From Hymenobacteraceae bacterium (GTDB lineage: Bacteria > Bacteroidota > Bacteroidia > Cytophagales > Hymenobacteraceae), in the NCBI GenBank assembly GCA_022701825.1, contig JAKONR010000295.1, positions 1 through 43,003 of the forward strand: DNA of 43,003 bases, given 5' to 3'. Shown in pieces: positions 22,257 to 31,262 of this stretch; the first letter of the stretch is position 1, and every line of letters starts with the position of its first letter. Made by a program: the position numbers and the translations under genes. Under the pieces are notes generated by a model. It had not been told where the DNA came from. It saw nothing but the letters and a program-made list of their open reading frames with translations, and did no database searches.

Positions 22257-23642
22257 ATGCAGCAATTTCCCTACATATTTTTTCTCGGTATTGGCGGCAT
22301 CGGCATGTCGGCGCTGGCGCGCTGGTTTAAGGCTAATGGCCACAGCGTGAGTGGCTACGATAAAACCGAAACCCCGCTGACGCAGGCGCTGCAAACCGAA
22401 GGAATTGCCGTGCATTACGTCGACGAGGTCGAAAATATTCCGGCCGAAATAAGGGAAAATCCGGGGCAAACGCTGGTGGTGCTCACACCCGCCATCCCGG
22501 CCGACAGCCGCGAATGGGCCTGGCTGCGGGCGCAGGGCTACGATATTCGCAAGCGTAGCCAAGTGCTGGGCGTGCTCACGCAGGGCCGGCCGACTATTGC
22601 GGTGGCCGGCACTCACGGCAAGACCACGACCAGCAGCATGGTGGCGCATTTGCTGCACCACGCGGGGCTGGATGCGGGCGCCTTTTTGGGCGGTATTTCG
22701 GTGAATTTGGGAAGTAATTTACTGCTGCCCAAAAGCCCCCAATCGCCGGTGGTCGTGGAGGCCGATGAGTACGACCGCAGCTTCCTGACGCTGCACCCCA
22801 ACGTGGCCATCGTAACCAGCACCGATGCCGACCACTTGGATATCTATGGTAATAAAGAGGCACTGGTGGAGTCCTTTTGCCAATTTGTGGCGCAGCTGAA
22901 GCCGGGCGGCACGCTGCTGCTCAACCACACGGCCGATGCCCGCGTGGCCGCCGCCGCGCCAGCTGGCACGCGAGTGCTACGCTACGGCCTGACGGCCGCG
23001 CAAGGCCCCGAATTATTTGCCGAGAATATCACGCCCGAAGGCCACAAGTTTTACTTTGATTTTCATGGTCCTCAGCGCATTGTAAAAGGGCTGGAGCTTG
23101 CCGTACCGGGCTTCCACAACGTGGAAAACATGCTGGCCGCCGCCGCCGTGGCGCAGCTGTATGGCGTGGGAGAGGAGGCGCTGCGCGAGGCCGTGGCGGC
23201 TTACCGGGGCGTGAAGCGGCGGTTCGAGTTTATCGTCACGAATTCCGACAAGGTGTACGTGGATGATTACGCGCATCACCCCCGTGAAATCGAAGCTTTC
23301 CTGCGTTCGCTGCGCGCCTTGTATCCGGCTAAGCAGCTGCGAGTTATCTTCCAGCCGCACTTGTTTACGCGCACCCGCGATTTTGCCGAAGGCTTCTCGC
23401 AGAGCCTGAGTCTAGCCGACGAAGTGGTGCTCCTGGATATTTACCCGGCCCGCGAAATGCCACTGCCTGGCGTCACGTCGGCCATGTTGCTCGGCGGTAT
23501 TACCGCGCCGCGCAAATCCATTCAAACAAAAGAGGAAGTGCTCAAAAACGCCCAAAACGACGCTAATTTTGCGGTTTTGGCCACGGTCGGGGCGGGAGAT
23601 ATTGACACGCTGGTGCCTAAATTGAAAGCTATTTTGCTGTAG
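22257..23642 (+). CDS. murC: UDP-MurNAc:L-alanine ligase MurC
   Basis: Adds the first stem-peptide residue. From the ATG at 22257 the protein has 461 residues and starts MQQFPYIFFLGIGGIGMSALA, matching the family N-terminus; the track start at 22194 adds 21 residues encoded by a short direct repeat and is less likely. The ATP loop is VAGTHGKTTTSSMVAHLL, followed by VEADEYDRSFL and the C-terminal VDDYAHHPREIEAFL and IFQPHLFTRT, all MurC signatures. Confidence 0.96.
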   Translation: MQQFPYIFFLGIGGIGMSALARWFKANGHSVSGYDKTETPLTQALQTEGIAVHYVDEVENIPAEIRENPGQTLVVLTPAIPADSREWAWLRAQGYDIRKRSQVLGVLTQGRPTIAVAGTHGKTTTSSMVAHLLHHAGLDAGAFLGGISVNLGSNLLLPKSPQSPVVVEADEYDRSFLTLHPNVAIVTSTDADHLDIYGNKEALVESFCQFVAQLKPGGTLLLNHTADARVAAAAPAGTRVLRYGLTAAQGPELFAENITPEGHKFYFDFHGPQRIVKGLELAVPGFHNVENMLAAAAVAQLYGVGEEALREAVAAYRGVKRRFEFIVTNSDKVYVDDYAHHPREIEAFLRSLRALYPAKQLRVIFQPHLFTRTRDFAEGFSQSLSLADEVVLLDIYPAREMPLPGVTSAMLLGGITAPRKSIQTKEEVLKNAQNDANFAVLATVGAGDIDTLVPKLKAILL

Positions 23643-23720
23643 TACAGACTACGGCTTGTGCGGCGCAAGAAACACCAATCGACCGCCACGCAAGCTAAAG
23701 CTTACGTTGTCCCTTTTCTC

Positions 23721-24479
23721 ATGGAAAAATCCGTTCGCAATTTAATCGTCGCGCTGGCTTGCCTGCTGGGCTTGCTGGGCATTGGCGCGTTCGCGGTATT
23801 TCGGCAGGCGCACCGGCCGGTGACGGAAATCGTGGTGAATGTGGCCAACGAAGCGGATAACTATTTTATCAGCGAGCGCGGCGTTACGGCCCTGCTCACC
23901 AATGGCGGCAAGGAGTCCGTAATCGGTACCGTGCCCGAGGGCGACCGCCTGCGCGTGCTCGAACAGCGCCTCAAAGCGCACCCTTTTGTGCGTGATGCGC
24001 AAGTGTACCGCGACCTAGCTGGCAACCTGCACGCCGATATTCACCAAAACCACCCCATTGCGCGCCTAGTGCACACCGATGACCGGCTGGATAGCTACGT
24101 CGATGCGCAAGGCAAGCGCCTGCCGCTGTCGCCGCTGTACACGGCGCGGGTAGCTACCGTGAGCCGGGCGGGTGGTGGGGCGCTGGCCCCAACTTTTTTT
24201 CAAGATAGTACGGCCAGAGGGTATCTTGATTTCTTGCGTTACGTAGATGAGCATCCATTTTGGCGCGCGCAGGTGGCAGAGGTATTCGTAGAGCCCGGGG
24301 GCAAGCTCAGCTTCACGCAGCAGGTGGGCGACCAGCGAATTGAGTTTGGTCCGCCGGAGGACATTTCAGAGAAATTCGCCAAATTGATGGTATTTTACCG
24401 TCAGATTCCCTCGGTTTTAGGGTGGGATACCTACCACCGCGTAAACGTGGAATACCAAAATCAAATCATTTGTGAATGA
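23721..24479 (+). CDS. ftsQ: Division protein FtsQ/DivIB
   Basis: Bitopic divisome scaffold. From the ATG at 23721 it has 252 residues; the track's GTG at 23658 adds a basic segment and is possible. One membrane helix (LIVALACLLGLLGIGAFAVF, 8-27) is followed by a POTRA-like region (YFISERGVTALLTNGG ... LRVLEQRLKAHPFVRDAQVYRDLAGNLHADIHQNHPIARL), whose last phrase is typical for FtsQ in this phylum. Sequence conservation is low in the family, but position between murC and ftsA fixes the call. Confidence 0.92.
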   Translation: MEKSVRNLIVALACLLGLLGIGAFAVFRQAHRPVTEIVVNVANEADNYFISERGVTALLTNGGKESVIGTVPEGDRLRVLEQRLKAHPFVRDAQVYRDLAGNLHADIHQNHPIARLVHTDDRLDSYVDAQGKRLPLSPLYTARVATVSRAGGGALAPTFFQDSTARGYLDFLRYVDEHPFWRAQVAEVFVEPGGKLSFTQQVGDQRIEFGPPEDISEKFAKLMVFYRQIPSVLGWDTYHRVNVEYQNQIICE

Positions 24480-24563
24480 CAAGTGATTGTTACTTAGAAT
24501 TCTACTTTTCTAAATCTTAGCTAACTAGCTTAGTCTCCGCTCTTTCACGTTTGCCCTACCCCC

Positions 24564-25985
24564 ATGCAACAAGATAAAATCGTCGTCGGCCTCGATATTG
24601 GCACCACTAAAATATGCGCTTTGGTGGGGCGTAAAAACGAGTATGGCAAACTCGAAATTATGGGCATGGGCACGGCCGTTTCCGATGGCGTGCAGCGCGG
24701 CATCGTGCTCAACATCGATAAGACGGTGGAGGCCATTAAACGCGCCATCCGGCAAGCCGAGGAGCAGTCCGGAATCGATATCGGCGTGGTGAACGTGGGC
24801 ATTGCAGGGCAGCACATCAAGTCGCTGCAGCACAATGGCTCCATCACGCGCCCGAGCGGCGACAACGAGATTACCCAGGACGACGTGAACCGCCTCACGG
24901 CCGACATGTACCGCCTCGTGACGCCGCCCGGCTCGCAGATTATCCACGTGATGCCCCAGGACTACAAAGTCGATTTTGAGGGCGGCGTAACCGACCCGGT
25001 GGGCATGGCGGGCGTGCGGCTGGAAGGCAACTTCCACATTATCACGGCGCAGAGCTCGGCCATCAACAACATCAACAAGTGCGTGACCAAGGCGGGCTTG
25101 GCCATTTCCGACCTCATTCTGGAACCGCTAGCGTCGAGCGTATCGGTGCTGAGCGACGAGGAAAAGGAAGCCGGCGTGGCTCTCGTGGACATTGGGGGCG
25201 GCACGACTGACCTGGCCGTGTTTAAGGACGGTATTATCCGCCACGCGGCGGTGCTGCCTTTTGGGGGCAATATTATCACCCAGGACATCAAGCAGGGCTG
25301 CAATGTGACGCCCAACCAGGCCGAGCAGCTGAAGGTGAAGTTTGGCAAAGCCATTGCCGAGGAAGCCAGCGATTACGAAATCGTGAGCATTCCGGGCCTG
25401 CCCAACCGCCCGCCGAAAGAAGTATCGCTGAAAAACCTGGCGTACATCATCGAGGCGCGTATGTCGGAGATTATCGAGCTGGTATATGCCGAAATCTACC
25501 GTATGGGCCTGCACGAGCATCTCTCGGCTGGCATCGTGCTGACGGGTGGCGGCTCGCAGCTCCAGAACCTGGAGCAGCTGACCGAGTACCTCACCGGCCT
25601 CGACACGCGCATCGGCTACCCCAACCAGCACTTGGGCAAGAGCAAGGTGGAAACCGTGAAGTCGCCCATGCACGCCACCGGCGTAGGCCTCGTGCTGGCC
25701 GGCTACCAGGCCCAGGACGAGCGCAGCACTGCCCGCCCCGGCTACGCTGAGGAAGAACTGAGCAGCTACAGCTACCAGCCCGCGCCGGCCGCCCCCGCGC
25801 CGGTGGCTGCCCCGGTAATCCCAAGCTTCACGGCGGCGCCCGCCGCGCCGGCCCCCACGCCCGCGCCGGCTCCCGAAGAGCCCAAAGCGCCGAAAGGCCC
25901 CAGCAAGTTTGGCTCGTACTTGGGGGATATTACGCGCAAGCTGAAAGGCATTCTGATTGACGATTTTGACGATAAACAATATTAG
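24564..25985 (+). CDS. ftsA: Division protein FtsA
   Basis: Actin-like ATPase that anchors FtsZ filaments to the inner membrane. The 473 residues contain the phosphate-1 loop VVGLDIGTTKICALVG (7-22), VALVDIGGGTTDLAVF (phosphate-2), and LTGGGSQLQNLEQL (adenosine motif). After the actin fold comes an Ala/Pro-rich linker (about 405-445) and a C-terminal amphipathic helix (YLGDITRKLKGILID) for membrane targeting. The linker contains IPSFTAAPAAP, closely resembling a phrase in the FtsZ linker. A spacer of 84 bases precedes it. Confidence 0.97.
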   Translation: MQQDKIVVGLDIGTTKICALVGRKNEYGKLEIMGMGTAVSDGVQRGIVLNIDKTVEAIKRAIRQAEEQSGIDIGVVNVGIAGQHIKSLQHNGSITRPSGDNEITQDDVNRLTADMYRLVTPPGSQIIHVMPQDYKVDFEGGVTDPVGMAGVRLEGNFHIITAQSSAINNINKCVTKAGLAISDLILEPLASSVSVLSDEEKEAGVALVDIGGGTTDLAVFKDGIIRHAAVLPFGGNIITQDIKQGCNVTPNQAEQLKVKFGKAIAEEASDYEIVSIPGLPNRPPKEVSLKNLAYIIEARMSEIIELVYAEIYRMGLHEHLSAGIVLTGGGSQLQNLEQLTEYLTGLDTRIGYPNQHLGKSKVETVKSPMHATGVGLVLAGYQAQDERSTARPGYAEEELSSYSYQPAPAAPAPVAAPVIPSFTAAPAAPAPTPAPAPEEPKAPKGPSKFGSYLGDITRKLKGILIDDFDDKQY

Positions 25986-26072
25986 TTGAGTTATGAGCTA
26001 TGGGTTTTGAGTTCTTAGTCGGCGGTGCCTGGCTAGCAACTCAAAACTCATAACTCATAATTCATAACTCAA
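25986..26072. repeat. Inverted repeat of TTGAGTTATGAG words between ftsA and ftsZ
   Basis: The left arm TTGAGTTATGAG... (25986-26013) pairs imperfectly with the right arm ...CTCATAACTCATAATTCATAACTCAA (26038-26072). The right arm ends 6 bases before the ftsZ ATG, so the mRNA could hide or expose the translation start by folding. Confidence 0.7.
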
Positions 26073-26078
26073 CCCGTT

Positions 26079-27587
26079 ATGAATTTTACCTTCGATATAC
26101 CTTCCCAGAGCCGCTCCATCATCAAGGTGATTGGGGTAGGGGGCGGGGGCTCCAACGCCGTGAAGCACATGCACAAGCAGGGCATCAAGGATGTGGAGTT
26201 TATTATCTGCAATACCGACCGGCAGGCGCTGGAAAGCTCCAGCGTGCCCAATAAGCTGCAAATTGGCATTGACCTGACGGAAGGCCTGGGCGCGGGCGCC
26301 AAGCCCGAGCGCGGCCGCCAAGCGGCCCTCGAATCGCGCGAGCAAATCCGCGAGTTGCTCAGCAACGGCACCAAAATGCTGTTTATCACGGCTGGTATGG
26401 GTGGTGGCACGGGCACGGGCGCGGCCCCGGTTATTGCGCAAGTAGCGCAGGAGCTGGGCATTCTGACGGTAGGCATCGTGACGGCGCCCTTCATGTTTGA
26501 GGGCAAAAAGAAGCGCGAGCAGGCCGAGCAAGGCATTAAGGAGCTGAGCGAGAGCTGCGATACGGTGCTCGTGATTCTTAACGACAAGCTGCGCCAGCTC
26601 TACGGCAACTTGACGATGGGCCTGGCGTTCGCCAAAGCCGACACGGTGCTGACCACGGCTGCCAAGTCGATTGCCGAGATTATCACGGTGACGAGCGACG
26701 TGAACGTAGACTTTGAAGACGTGAAAACGGTGATGAAGGACTCGGGCGCGGCCGTAATGGGTAGCTCCATTACGGAAGGCGAAAACCGGGCAAAGCGCGC
26801 CGCTGAGGAGGCGCTGAACTCGCCGCTGCTCAACAACACGGATATTCAGGGCGCGCAACGGATTCTGCTCAGCATCATGTCGGGCGAGCAGGCCGAACTG
26901 GAAATGGACGAACTGTCGGAAATTACCGAATACATTCAGGGCAAGGCCGGCGAAGACGCCGAAATGATTTTTGGCCACGGTATCGATGAAACGCTGGGCC
27001 AAAGCATTCGCGTGACGGTAATTGCGACGGGCTTTGCCCGCGAGGCGCACACCATCAACGCCAATGGCCGCTCGGCCGGTGCTGCTGCGGAAGCCGCGCC
27101 CGAGCCGGTAGCGGCTCCGCAGGCCCCGGCCGCTGAGAAAGAGCGCCCCGCCGCACCCGCGCCGATGGTGCCCAGCTTTACGGCGCCGGCCGCACCCGAG
27201 CCGGCTCGCGTGACCTTCGACCTGAACGGCCCGACCTCGCCCAACACGCACGCCCCGCTGACGGGCGCGCCCATTACGGCGCCCGGCGAGCCGGTGCTTA
27301 TTACCAATAGTCAGCCGGCGCCCGCGCCGCAGCCGTTGCCGCGCCCCCGCCCGGCCGCGCTCGAAGCGCAGGCCCTGGAGCGGCGCAACCGCTTGCAGCA
27401 GCTAAGCCAAAACCAAGGCTTATCGCCGGAGGCTACGGCCCACCTCGACACGCCCGCCTACTTGCGGCGCGGCCAAAAGCTGGAGCCCGTGACGCCAAGC
27501 AACGCGCAGAATATCTCGCGGTTCAATTTGTCGGATGACAATGAGCTGCTGGGTGATAACCGGTTTTTGCACGACAACGTGGATTAA
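26079..27587 (+). CDS. ftsZ: Cell division GTPase FtsZ
   Basis: Tubulin-like GTPase forming the Z ring. The 502 residues hold VIGVGGGGSNAVKHM (18-31), the tubulin signature GGGTGTG at 108-114, and the T7 synergy loop NVDFEDVK at 210-217. The GTPase core ends about residue 325; a disordered Ala/Pro-rich linker (335-430) precedes a C-terminal block: DTPAYLRRG at 458-466, like the phylum's FtsA-binding peptide, then ISRFNLSDDNELLGDNRFLHDNVD-type tail. It closes the dcw cluster and is followed by a strong terminator. Confidence 0.98.
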   Translation: MNFTFDIPSQSRSIIKVIGVGGGGSNAVKHMHKQGIKDVEFIICNTDRQALESSSVPNKLQIGIDLTEGLGAGAKPERGRQAALESREQIRELLSNGTKMLFITAGMGGGTGTGAAPVIAQVAQELGILTVGIVTAPFMFEGKKKREQAEQGIKELSESCDTVLVILNDKLRQLYGNLTMGLAFAKADTVLTTAAKSIAEIITVTSDVNVDFEDVKTVMKDSGAAVMGSSITEGENRAKRAAEEALNSPLLNNTDIQGAQRILLSIMSGEQAELEMDELSEITEYIQGKAGEDAEMIFGHGIDETLGQSIRVTVIATGFAREAHTINANGRSAGAAAEAAPEPVAAPQAPAAEKERPAAPAPMVPSFTAPAAPEPARVTFDLNGPTSPNTHAPLTGAPITAPGEPVLITNSQPAPAPQPLPRPRPAALEAQALERRNRLQQLSQNQGLSPEATAHLDTPAYLRRGQKLEPVTPSNAQNISRFNLSDDNELLGDNRFLHDNVD

Positions 27588-27600
27588 CTAAGCGCTGACG

Positions 27601-27638
27601 AAAAAAGGCCCGTCTGTTAGTTCAGACGGGCCTTTTTT
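27601..27638. terminator. Bidirectional terminator closing the dcw cluster
   Basis: AAAAAAGGCCCGTCTG pairs with CAGACGGGCCTTTTTT around a 6-base loop. It separates ftsZ from the convergent acyltransferase operon. The remaining 150 bases before the acyltransferase hold only a weak GACGC/GCGTC hairpin and no gene I can support. Confidence 0.95.
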
Positions 27639-27792
27639 CGTGTAACCAGTTGAGTGTAAAGACGCGCATACTGGCGTCTCATCCCATCATTGCTGAGCCC
27701 GTCTGATACGAGGCGCAAAGACATGTCACCACGCCCAGCCTTTATCCAGTTCTGAAATAGCTTTAGCGCAGTAAACCTTAATCATAACGCAA

Positions 27793-28917
27793 TTACGGCT
27801 GTACAGGCAGCGGCACACTGGGCGGGGCGTTGTACACAAAGCGGGTTTTAAGCTTTTCGAGCGGGGCTTCCAGCCAGCGCCACGAAATAGCGCACAGCGC
27901 CAGCGCTAGCGGCGTGAGCACCAGCACCGTGGGCAGCGGCCCCAGCCACCAGTGTCGCCAGGGTGAGGCGGTGGGCAGGAAATGATAGACCAAGCGCTGG
28001 TAAAACACGGGCAGCATGAGGTGGTAGAGGTACAAGCCGTAGCTACGCTGCCCCAGCCACTGCGCCCACGCGTGCGCCAGCCAGCGTGCCTGCGGCGGCG
28101 AGCGCATCAGCCAGCGCAGGGTGAAATAGCCAGCTACGGCGCCCAGCACGGGGTACACAATAATCCAGAGTTGCTCGGCCTGCAGCGACTGCCGGGTGCC
28201 GAGCCACACCAGCGCCCACGCCGCCCAAGTAGCCAGCGCGGGCCAGGCCGGCCAAGGTGTGCCCGTGGCTTGGGTGCGGGCGGCGGCCGTGTGCAGCCGC
28301 AACAGCGCTCCCAAGGCAAATAAATCGAGGCTGGCGGGCAGCATGACCGTGGCAAAAACCGGTGTTTCGGGCACTTGGTACCACACGCTGTAGGCGCGGT
28401 AGGCCACCGATGCTAGCACCAGCAGCCAGAGCCAGCCGGCCCGGCGCTTGATGATGCCCAGCAGTAGCGGCCACAGCAAGTAAAACTGCTCTTCCACGGC
28501 CATCGACCAGTAGTGGCCCACGCCCTCGGGCCAGTGCCGCAGCTGGTAGCACAGCAGGTTGGAGGCCGGCAGCAAAAACCAACCGGGGTACTGGTGCAGG
28601 CTGGCCAGCGGCAGCAGCGCGCCCAGCGCCAGCGCGGCGTAGTAGGGCGGAATGATGCGCAAAAAGCGCCGCGTGTAGAAAATGCCCAGCCGCCGCCCCC
28701 AATCGCCGGTGCCGCCCCAGTAGATGTTATTCTTCCAGATGATGCCCGAGATGAGGTAGCCGCTCAGCACAAAAAGCGGCAGGCGGCCCACCTCACCCAG
28801 CGGAAAATCGGCCAGCGTCCAGTGCGCCAGCGCTACCAGGCTCACCGCTACGGCCCGCAGGCCCATCAGCTCGGGCTGGTAGCGGAGGGCAGTAGGGGGC
28901 GTGGGCTGAGGAAGCAT
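27793..28917 (-). CDS. Membrane O-acyltransferase (OafA/YrhL-like, acyltransferase 3 family)
   Basis: Polytopic inner-membrane protein of about ten helices that moves acyl groups onto sugars or lipids on the outer side. The ATG at 28917 gives 374 residues; the GTG at 28935 is an alternative. Family marks are YQPELMGLRAVAVSLVALAHW with the conserved His, LFVLSGYLISGIIW, RRFLRIIPPYY, and WSMAVEEQFYLLWPLLLG. The substrate is not readable. It is the last gene in a minus-strand series after two di-haem proteins, 54 bases from the second, so cotranscription is likely, but no functional link is obvious. Confidence 0.92.
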   Translation of the reverse strand: MLPQPTPPTALRYQPELMGLRAVAVSLVALAHWTLADFPLGEVGRLPLFVLSGYLISGIIWKNNIYWGGTGDWGRRLGIFYTRRFLRIIPPYYAALALGALLPLASLHQYPGWFLLPASNLLCYQLRHWPEGVGHYWSMAVEEQFYLLWPLLLGIIKRRAGWLWLLVLASVAYRAYSVWYQVPETPVFATVMLPASLDLFALGALLRLHTAAARTQATGTPWPAWPALATWAAWALVWLGTRQSLQAEQLWIIVYPVLGAVAGYFTLRWLMRSPPQARWLAHAWAQWLGQRSYGLYLYHLMLPVFYQRLVYHFLPTASPWRHWWLGPLPTVLVLTPLALALCAISWRWLEAPLEKLKTRFVYNAPPSVPLPVQP

Positions 28918-28971
28918 GCAAGTGGGCGAGCCCACAAAATACGCATTCGCCGGGCTTTGGCGCGGGACCCT

Positions 28972-30096
28972 TTACGGCTTGAAGGGGTCGGAAAAGCGCT
29001 TGTCGGCGATAAACGTTGAGTCAGTCAGCGTTTTGAGGAAGGCGATAACTTGGCGCTTCTCGGTGGCCGTGAGGCCCATGCGGCCAGGATTGAAAATGGG
29101 GTCGTTGACGCCCTGAATCAGGTTGACATCGAGGCCGGGGCTGTTCATCTGCACATGGTCGGAGTAGTGGTCGAGCACCTGCTCCAGGGTCGTGAAGCGG
29201 CCATCGTGCATGTAGGGCGCCGTGAGGGTGATATTGCGCAGCGTGGGCGCCACAAACTTGCCGTTATCAGCCGGCAGGCCCGTTACGCCGCCCCGGCCAA
29301 GGTCCGTAAAGGTCATATCCAGGCCGTTGTTGAAGAACTGCGCGGCGAAGTTCGACGAGGTTAGCGGCAGCGTGTGGCAGTGAAAGCACTCGGCCCCGCG
29401 CACAATGCGCGGCGAAATGTGGGTGGAATAAAGCTTTAGTCCAGCCAACTCGTCGGCCGAAAGACCCTGCTGGGTTTTAGTGTACTTATCGTAGCGCGAG
29501 TTGCCCGAAATCAGCGTGCGCTCGAACTGGGTGAGCGCCTTCAGTAGCAAATCGCTGGTGATGGTACGGGTGCCAAAAGCCGCCTCAAACAACGGCGGGT
29601 ACGTGGTGGTGTTTTGCAGCTTGCTCACGCCCACGGCCAGCGACTGGTGCATTTCAATCGGGTTCTCGATGGGCTTGTGCGCCTGGGCGTCGAGCGTCGG
29701 AAACGCGCCATCCCAAGTCAGCGTGTTGCTCCACATCACGTTGGCCAGCGACATGGTGCCGCGGGGGTTCGCGATGCCATCAACGCCCACGGCCTTGGCC
29801 AAGCCATCGGTGAAAGCCTTGTTTTGCTGGTGGCACGAGCCGCACGACATCGTGTTATTGCTCGACAGCTTGGTTTCGTAGAACAGCATCCGGCCCAGCG
29901 CCACGCCCTCGTTGGTGAGCGGGTTGTCGGCCGGAATGACGGGAGTGGGGAAGCCCGCTGGCACCACGAGTGTGTAAGGCGTGGGGGCCGGTATCACGGG
30001 GTCGATGGCTTCTTCCTTGTCTTTTTTGCAGCTGCTCAGTGCCGTGCCAGCCAGCAGCAAAATGGAAACCCCGATGTGAGTAAAGCGCCGCACCAT
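28972..30096 (-). CDS. Di-haem cytochrome c peroxidase/MauG family lipoprotein
   Basis: Periplasm-facing di-haem protein of 374 residues. The signal peptide ends in a lipobox (TALSSC, Cys23), so it is membrane-tethered. Two CxxCH haem sites are present: CGSCH at 85-89 and CFHCH at 237-241, about 150 residues apart as in bacterial CcpA and MauG. The segments GRMLFYETKLSSNNTMSCGSCH, ALTQFERTLISGNSRYDKY and APYMHDGRFTTLEQVLDHYS are family hallmarks. It may reduce peroxide or oxidise a protein substrate. It follows a paralogue by 36 bases, downstream of an MbnP-like gene. MauG-type oxidation of MbnP is an inference from context. Confidence 0.92.
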   Translation of the reverse strand: MVRRFTHIGVSILLLAGTALSSCKKDKEEAIDPVIPAPTPYTLVVPAGFPTPVIPADNPLTNEGVALGRMLFYETKLSSNNTMSCGSCHQQNKAFTDGLAKAVGVDGIANPRGTMSLANVMWSNTLTWDGAFPTLDAQAHKPIENPIEMHQSLAVGVSKLQNTTTYPPLFEAAFGTRTITSDLLLKALTQFERTLISGNSRYDKYTKTQQGLSADELAGLKLYSTHISPRIVRGAECFHCHTLPLTSSNFAAQFFNNGLDMTFTDLGRGGVTGLPADNGKFVAPTLRNITLTAPYMHDGRFTTLEQVLDHYSDHVQMNSPGLDVNLIQGVNDPIFNPGRMGLTATEKRQVIAFLKTLTDSTFIADKRFSDPFKP

Positions 30097-30132
30097 GCTG
30101 TTAAATTAAAATAACTAAGGCGAAATATACAA

Positions 30133-31257
30133 CTAGTTTGCGCTCAACTGCATGCCGCGCGGGTTAGTTTCTTGACGGGCCGCGGGCGGCGCAAAGCGCG
30201 GGTTGGTCAGCAGTTCGGTATCGGTGAGGGTAGCCAAAAAGGCGAGTATTTCTCGCTGCTGAACTTCGGTTAGGGCGATACCCAAGCGGCCATCGGGCTG
30301 GCGTAAAAGCGGGTCGAGGGTGCGCGAGGGGCGCACGCCGTAGGCATAGTGGGCGAGCACGTCGGGTAGCGTTTGGAAGCGGCCGTCGTGCATGTAGGGC
30401 GCGGTGCGCGCCACGTTGCGCAGGCTCGGCACCCGGAAGCGCCCCGCATCGGTGGGGGCCAGCGTGATGTGGGCGCGGCCCGAGTCAAGGGGAAATGCCG
30501 TGTCCAGGCCGTTGTTGCGGAACGACTCGTCGGTAAACAAATCGGTGGCGTGGCAGCCACTGCACTTGGCCTGAAATAGCGCCTGCCCGCGCCGCTCGTC
30601 GGCCGACAGCGCGCCGCCCGGCTCGTGGCGCACGTACTGGTCGTAGCGCGAATTAGTAGAGGTGAGGGCCGACGTAAACTGCGCCAACGCCTTGAGGAAC
30701 TGCGGTGTATCAATCTTGCCCGGTCCGTAGACGGCCGCGAAGCGGCGGCGATATTCGGGGTTGGCATTCAGCTTGGCCAGCGCCTCGGCTAGCGGCGTGT
30801 TCATTTCCTGGGCGCTGGTGAGTGGGGCCAGCGCTTGCAGCTCTAGCCCGCGCACGCCGCCGTCGGCCATGAAGCTGCGGTGCCAGGCCAGGTTTTGCAG
30901 CGCCGGCGAGTTGCGGGGGCTGCGGCGGCCGGCCACGCCCACCGCCAGCGCCTGCCCATCGGTGAAAGCGCGCGCCTGCTGGTGGCAGCTCCCGCACGAG
31001 ACCCGCCCGTCGCTCGACAGGCGCGGGTCGTAGAACAGCATCCGGCCCAGCTCGAAAGCCGCTTCATTGGGCTGGTTTTTGGCCACCTCGTACACCGGCG
31101 CCGGGAAGTTGGCGGGCGGCGCGAGCAGCACCGCCGCGGCCGCCGGTTGCCGCCAGTGTGCCACGGCCGCGCTGCCCACCGCCACCAGGGCAGCCAGCAG
31201 GAGCCAGCCCAGTGGCTGGCGCACCCACGTTTTGGGGCTTGGCGCGGCCACGGGCAA
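30133..31257 (-). CDS. Di-haem cytochrome c peroxidase/MauG family protein, MbnH-like by context
   Basis: Second di-haem protein, also 374 residues, paralogous to its downstream neighbour. It is anchored by an N-terminal helix (LGWLLLAALVAVGSAAVAHW) instead of a lipobox. Haem sites are CGSCH at 88-92 and CSGCH at 232-236; APYMHDGRFQTLPDVLAHYA is the conserved distal loop. The start is TTG at 31257: no ATG occurs upstream before an in-frame stop. It begins only 5 bases after the MbnP-like stop, the tight pairing known for MbnP-MbnH, where MbnH converts a Trp of MbnP to kynurenine. Which of the two paralogues is the true MbnH counterpart cannot be told from sequence. Confidence 0.9.
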   Translation of the reverse strand: MPVAAPSPKTWVRQPLGWLLLAALVAVGSAAVAHWRQPAAAAVLLAPPANFPAPVYEVAKNQPNEAAFELGRMLFYDPRLSSDGRVSCGSCHQQARAFTDGQALAVGVAGRRSPRNSPALQNLAWHRSFMADGGVRGLELQALAPLTSAQEMNTPLAEALAKLNANPEYRRRFAAVYGPGKIDTPQFLKALAQFTSALTSTNSRYDQYVRHEPGGALSADERRGQALFQAKCSGCHATDLFTDESFRNNGLDTAFPLDSGRAHITLAPTDAGRFRVPSLRNVARTAPYMHDGRFQTLPDVLAHYAYGVRPSRTLDPLLRQPDGRLGIALTEVQQREILAFLATLTDTELLTNPRFAPPAARQETNPRGMQLSAN

Positions 31258-31262
31258 CGGGC

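Noticed and set aside
27660-27790. Small gene or RNA between the ftsZ terminator and the acyltransferase stop
   Set aside because: Only weak hairpins are seen, with no ORF, promoter or terminator of its own.
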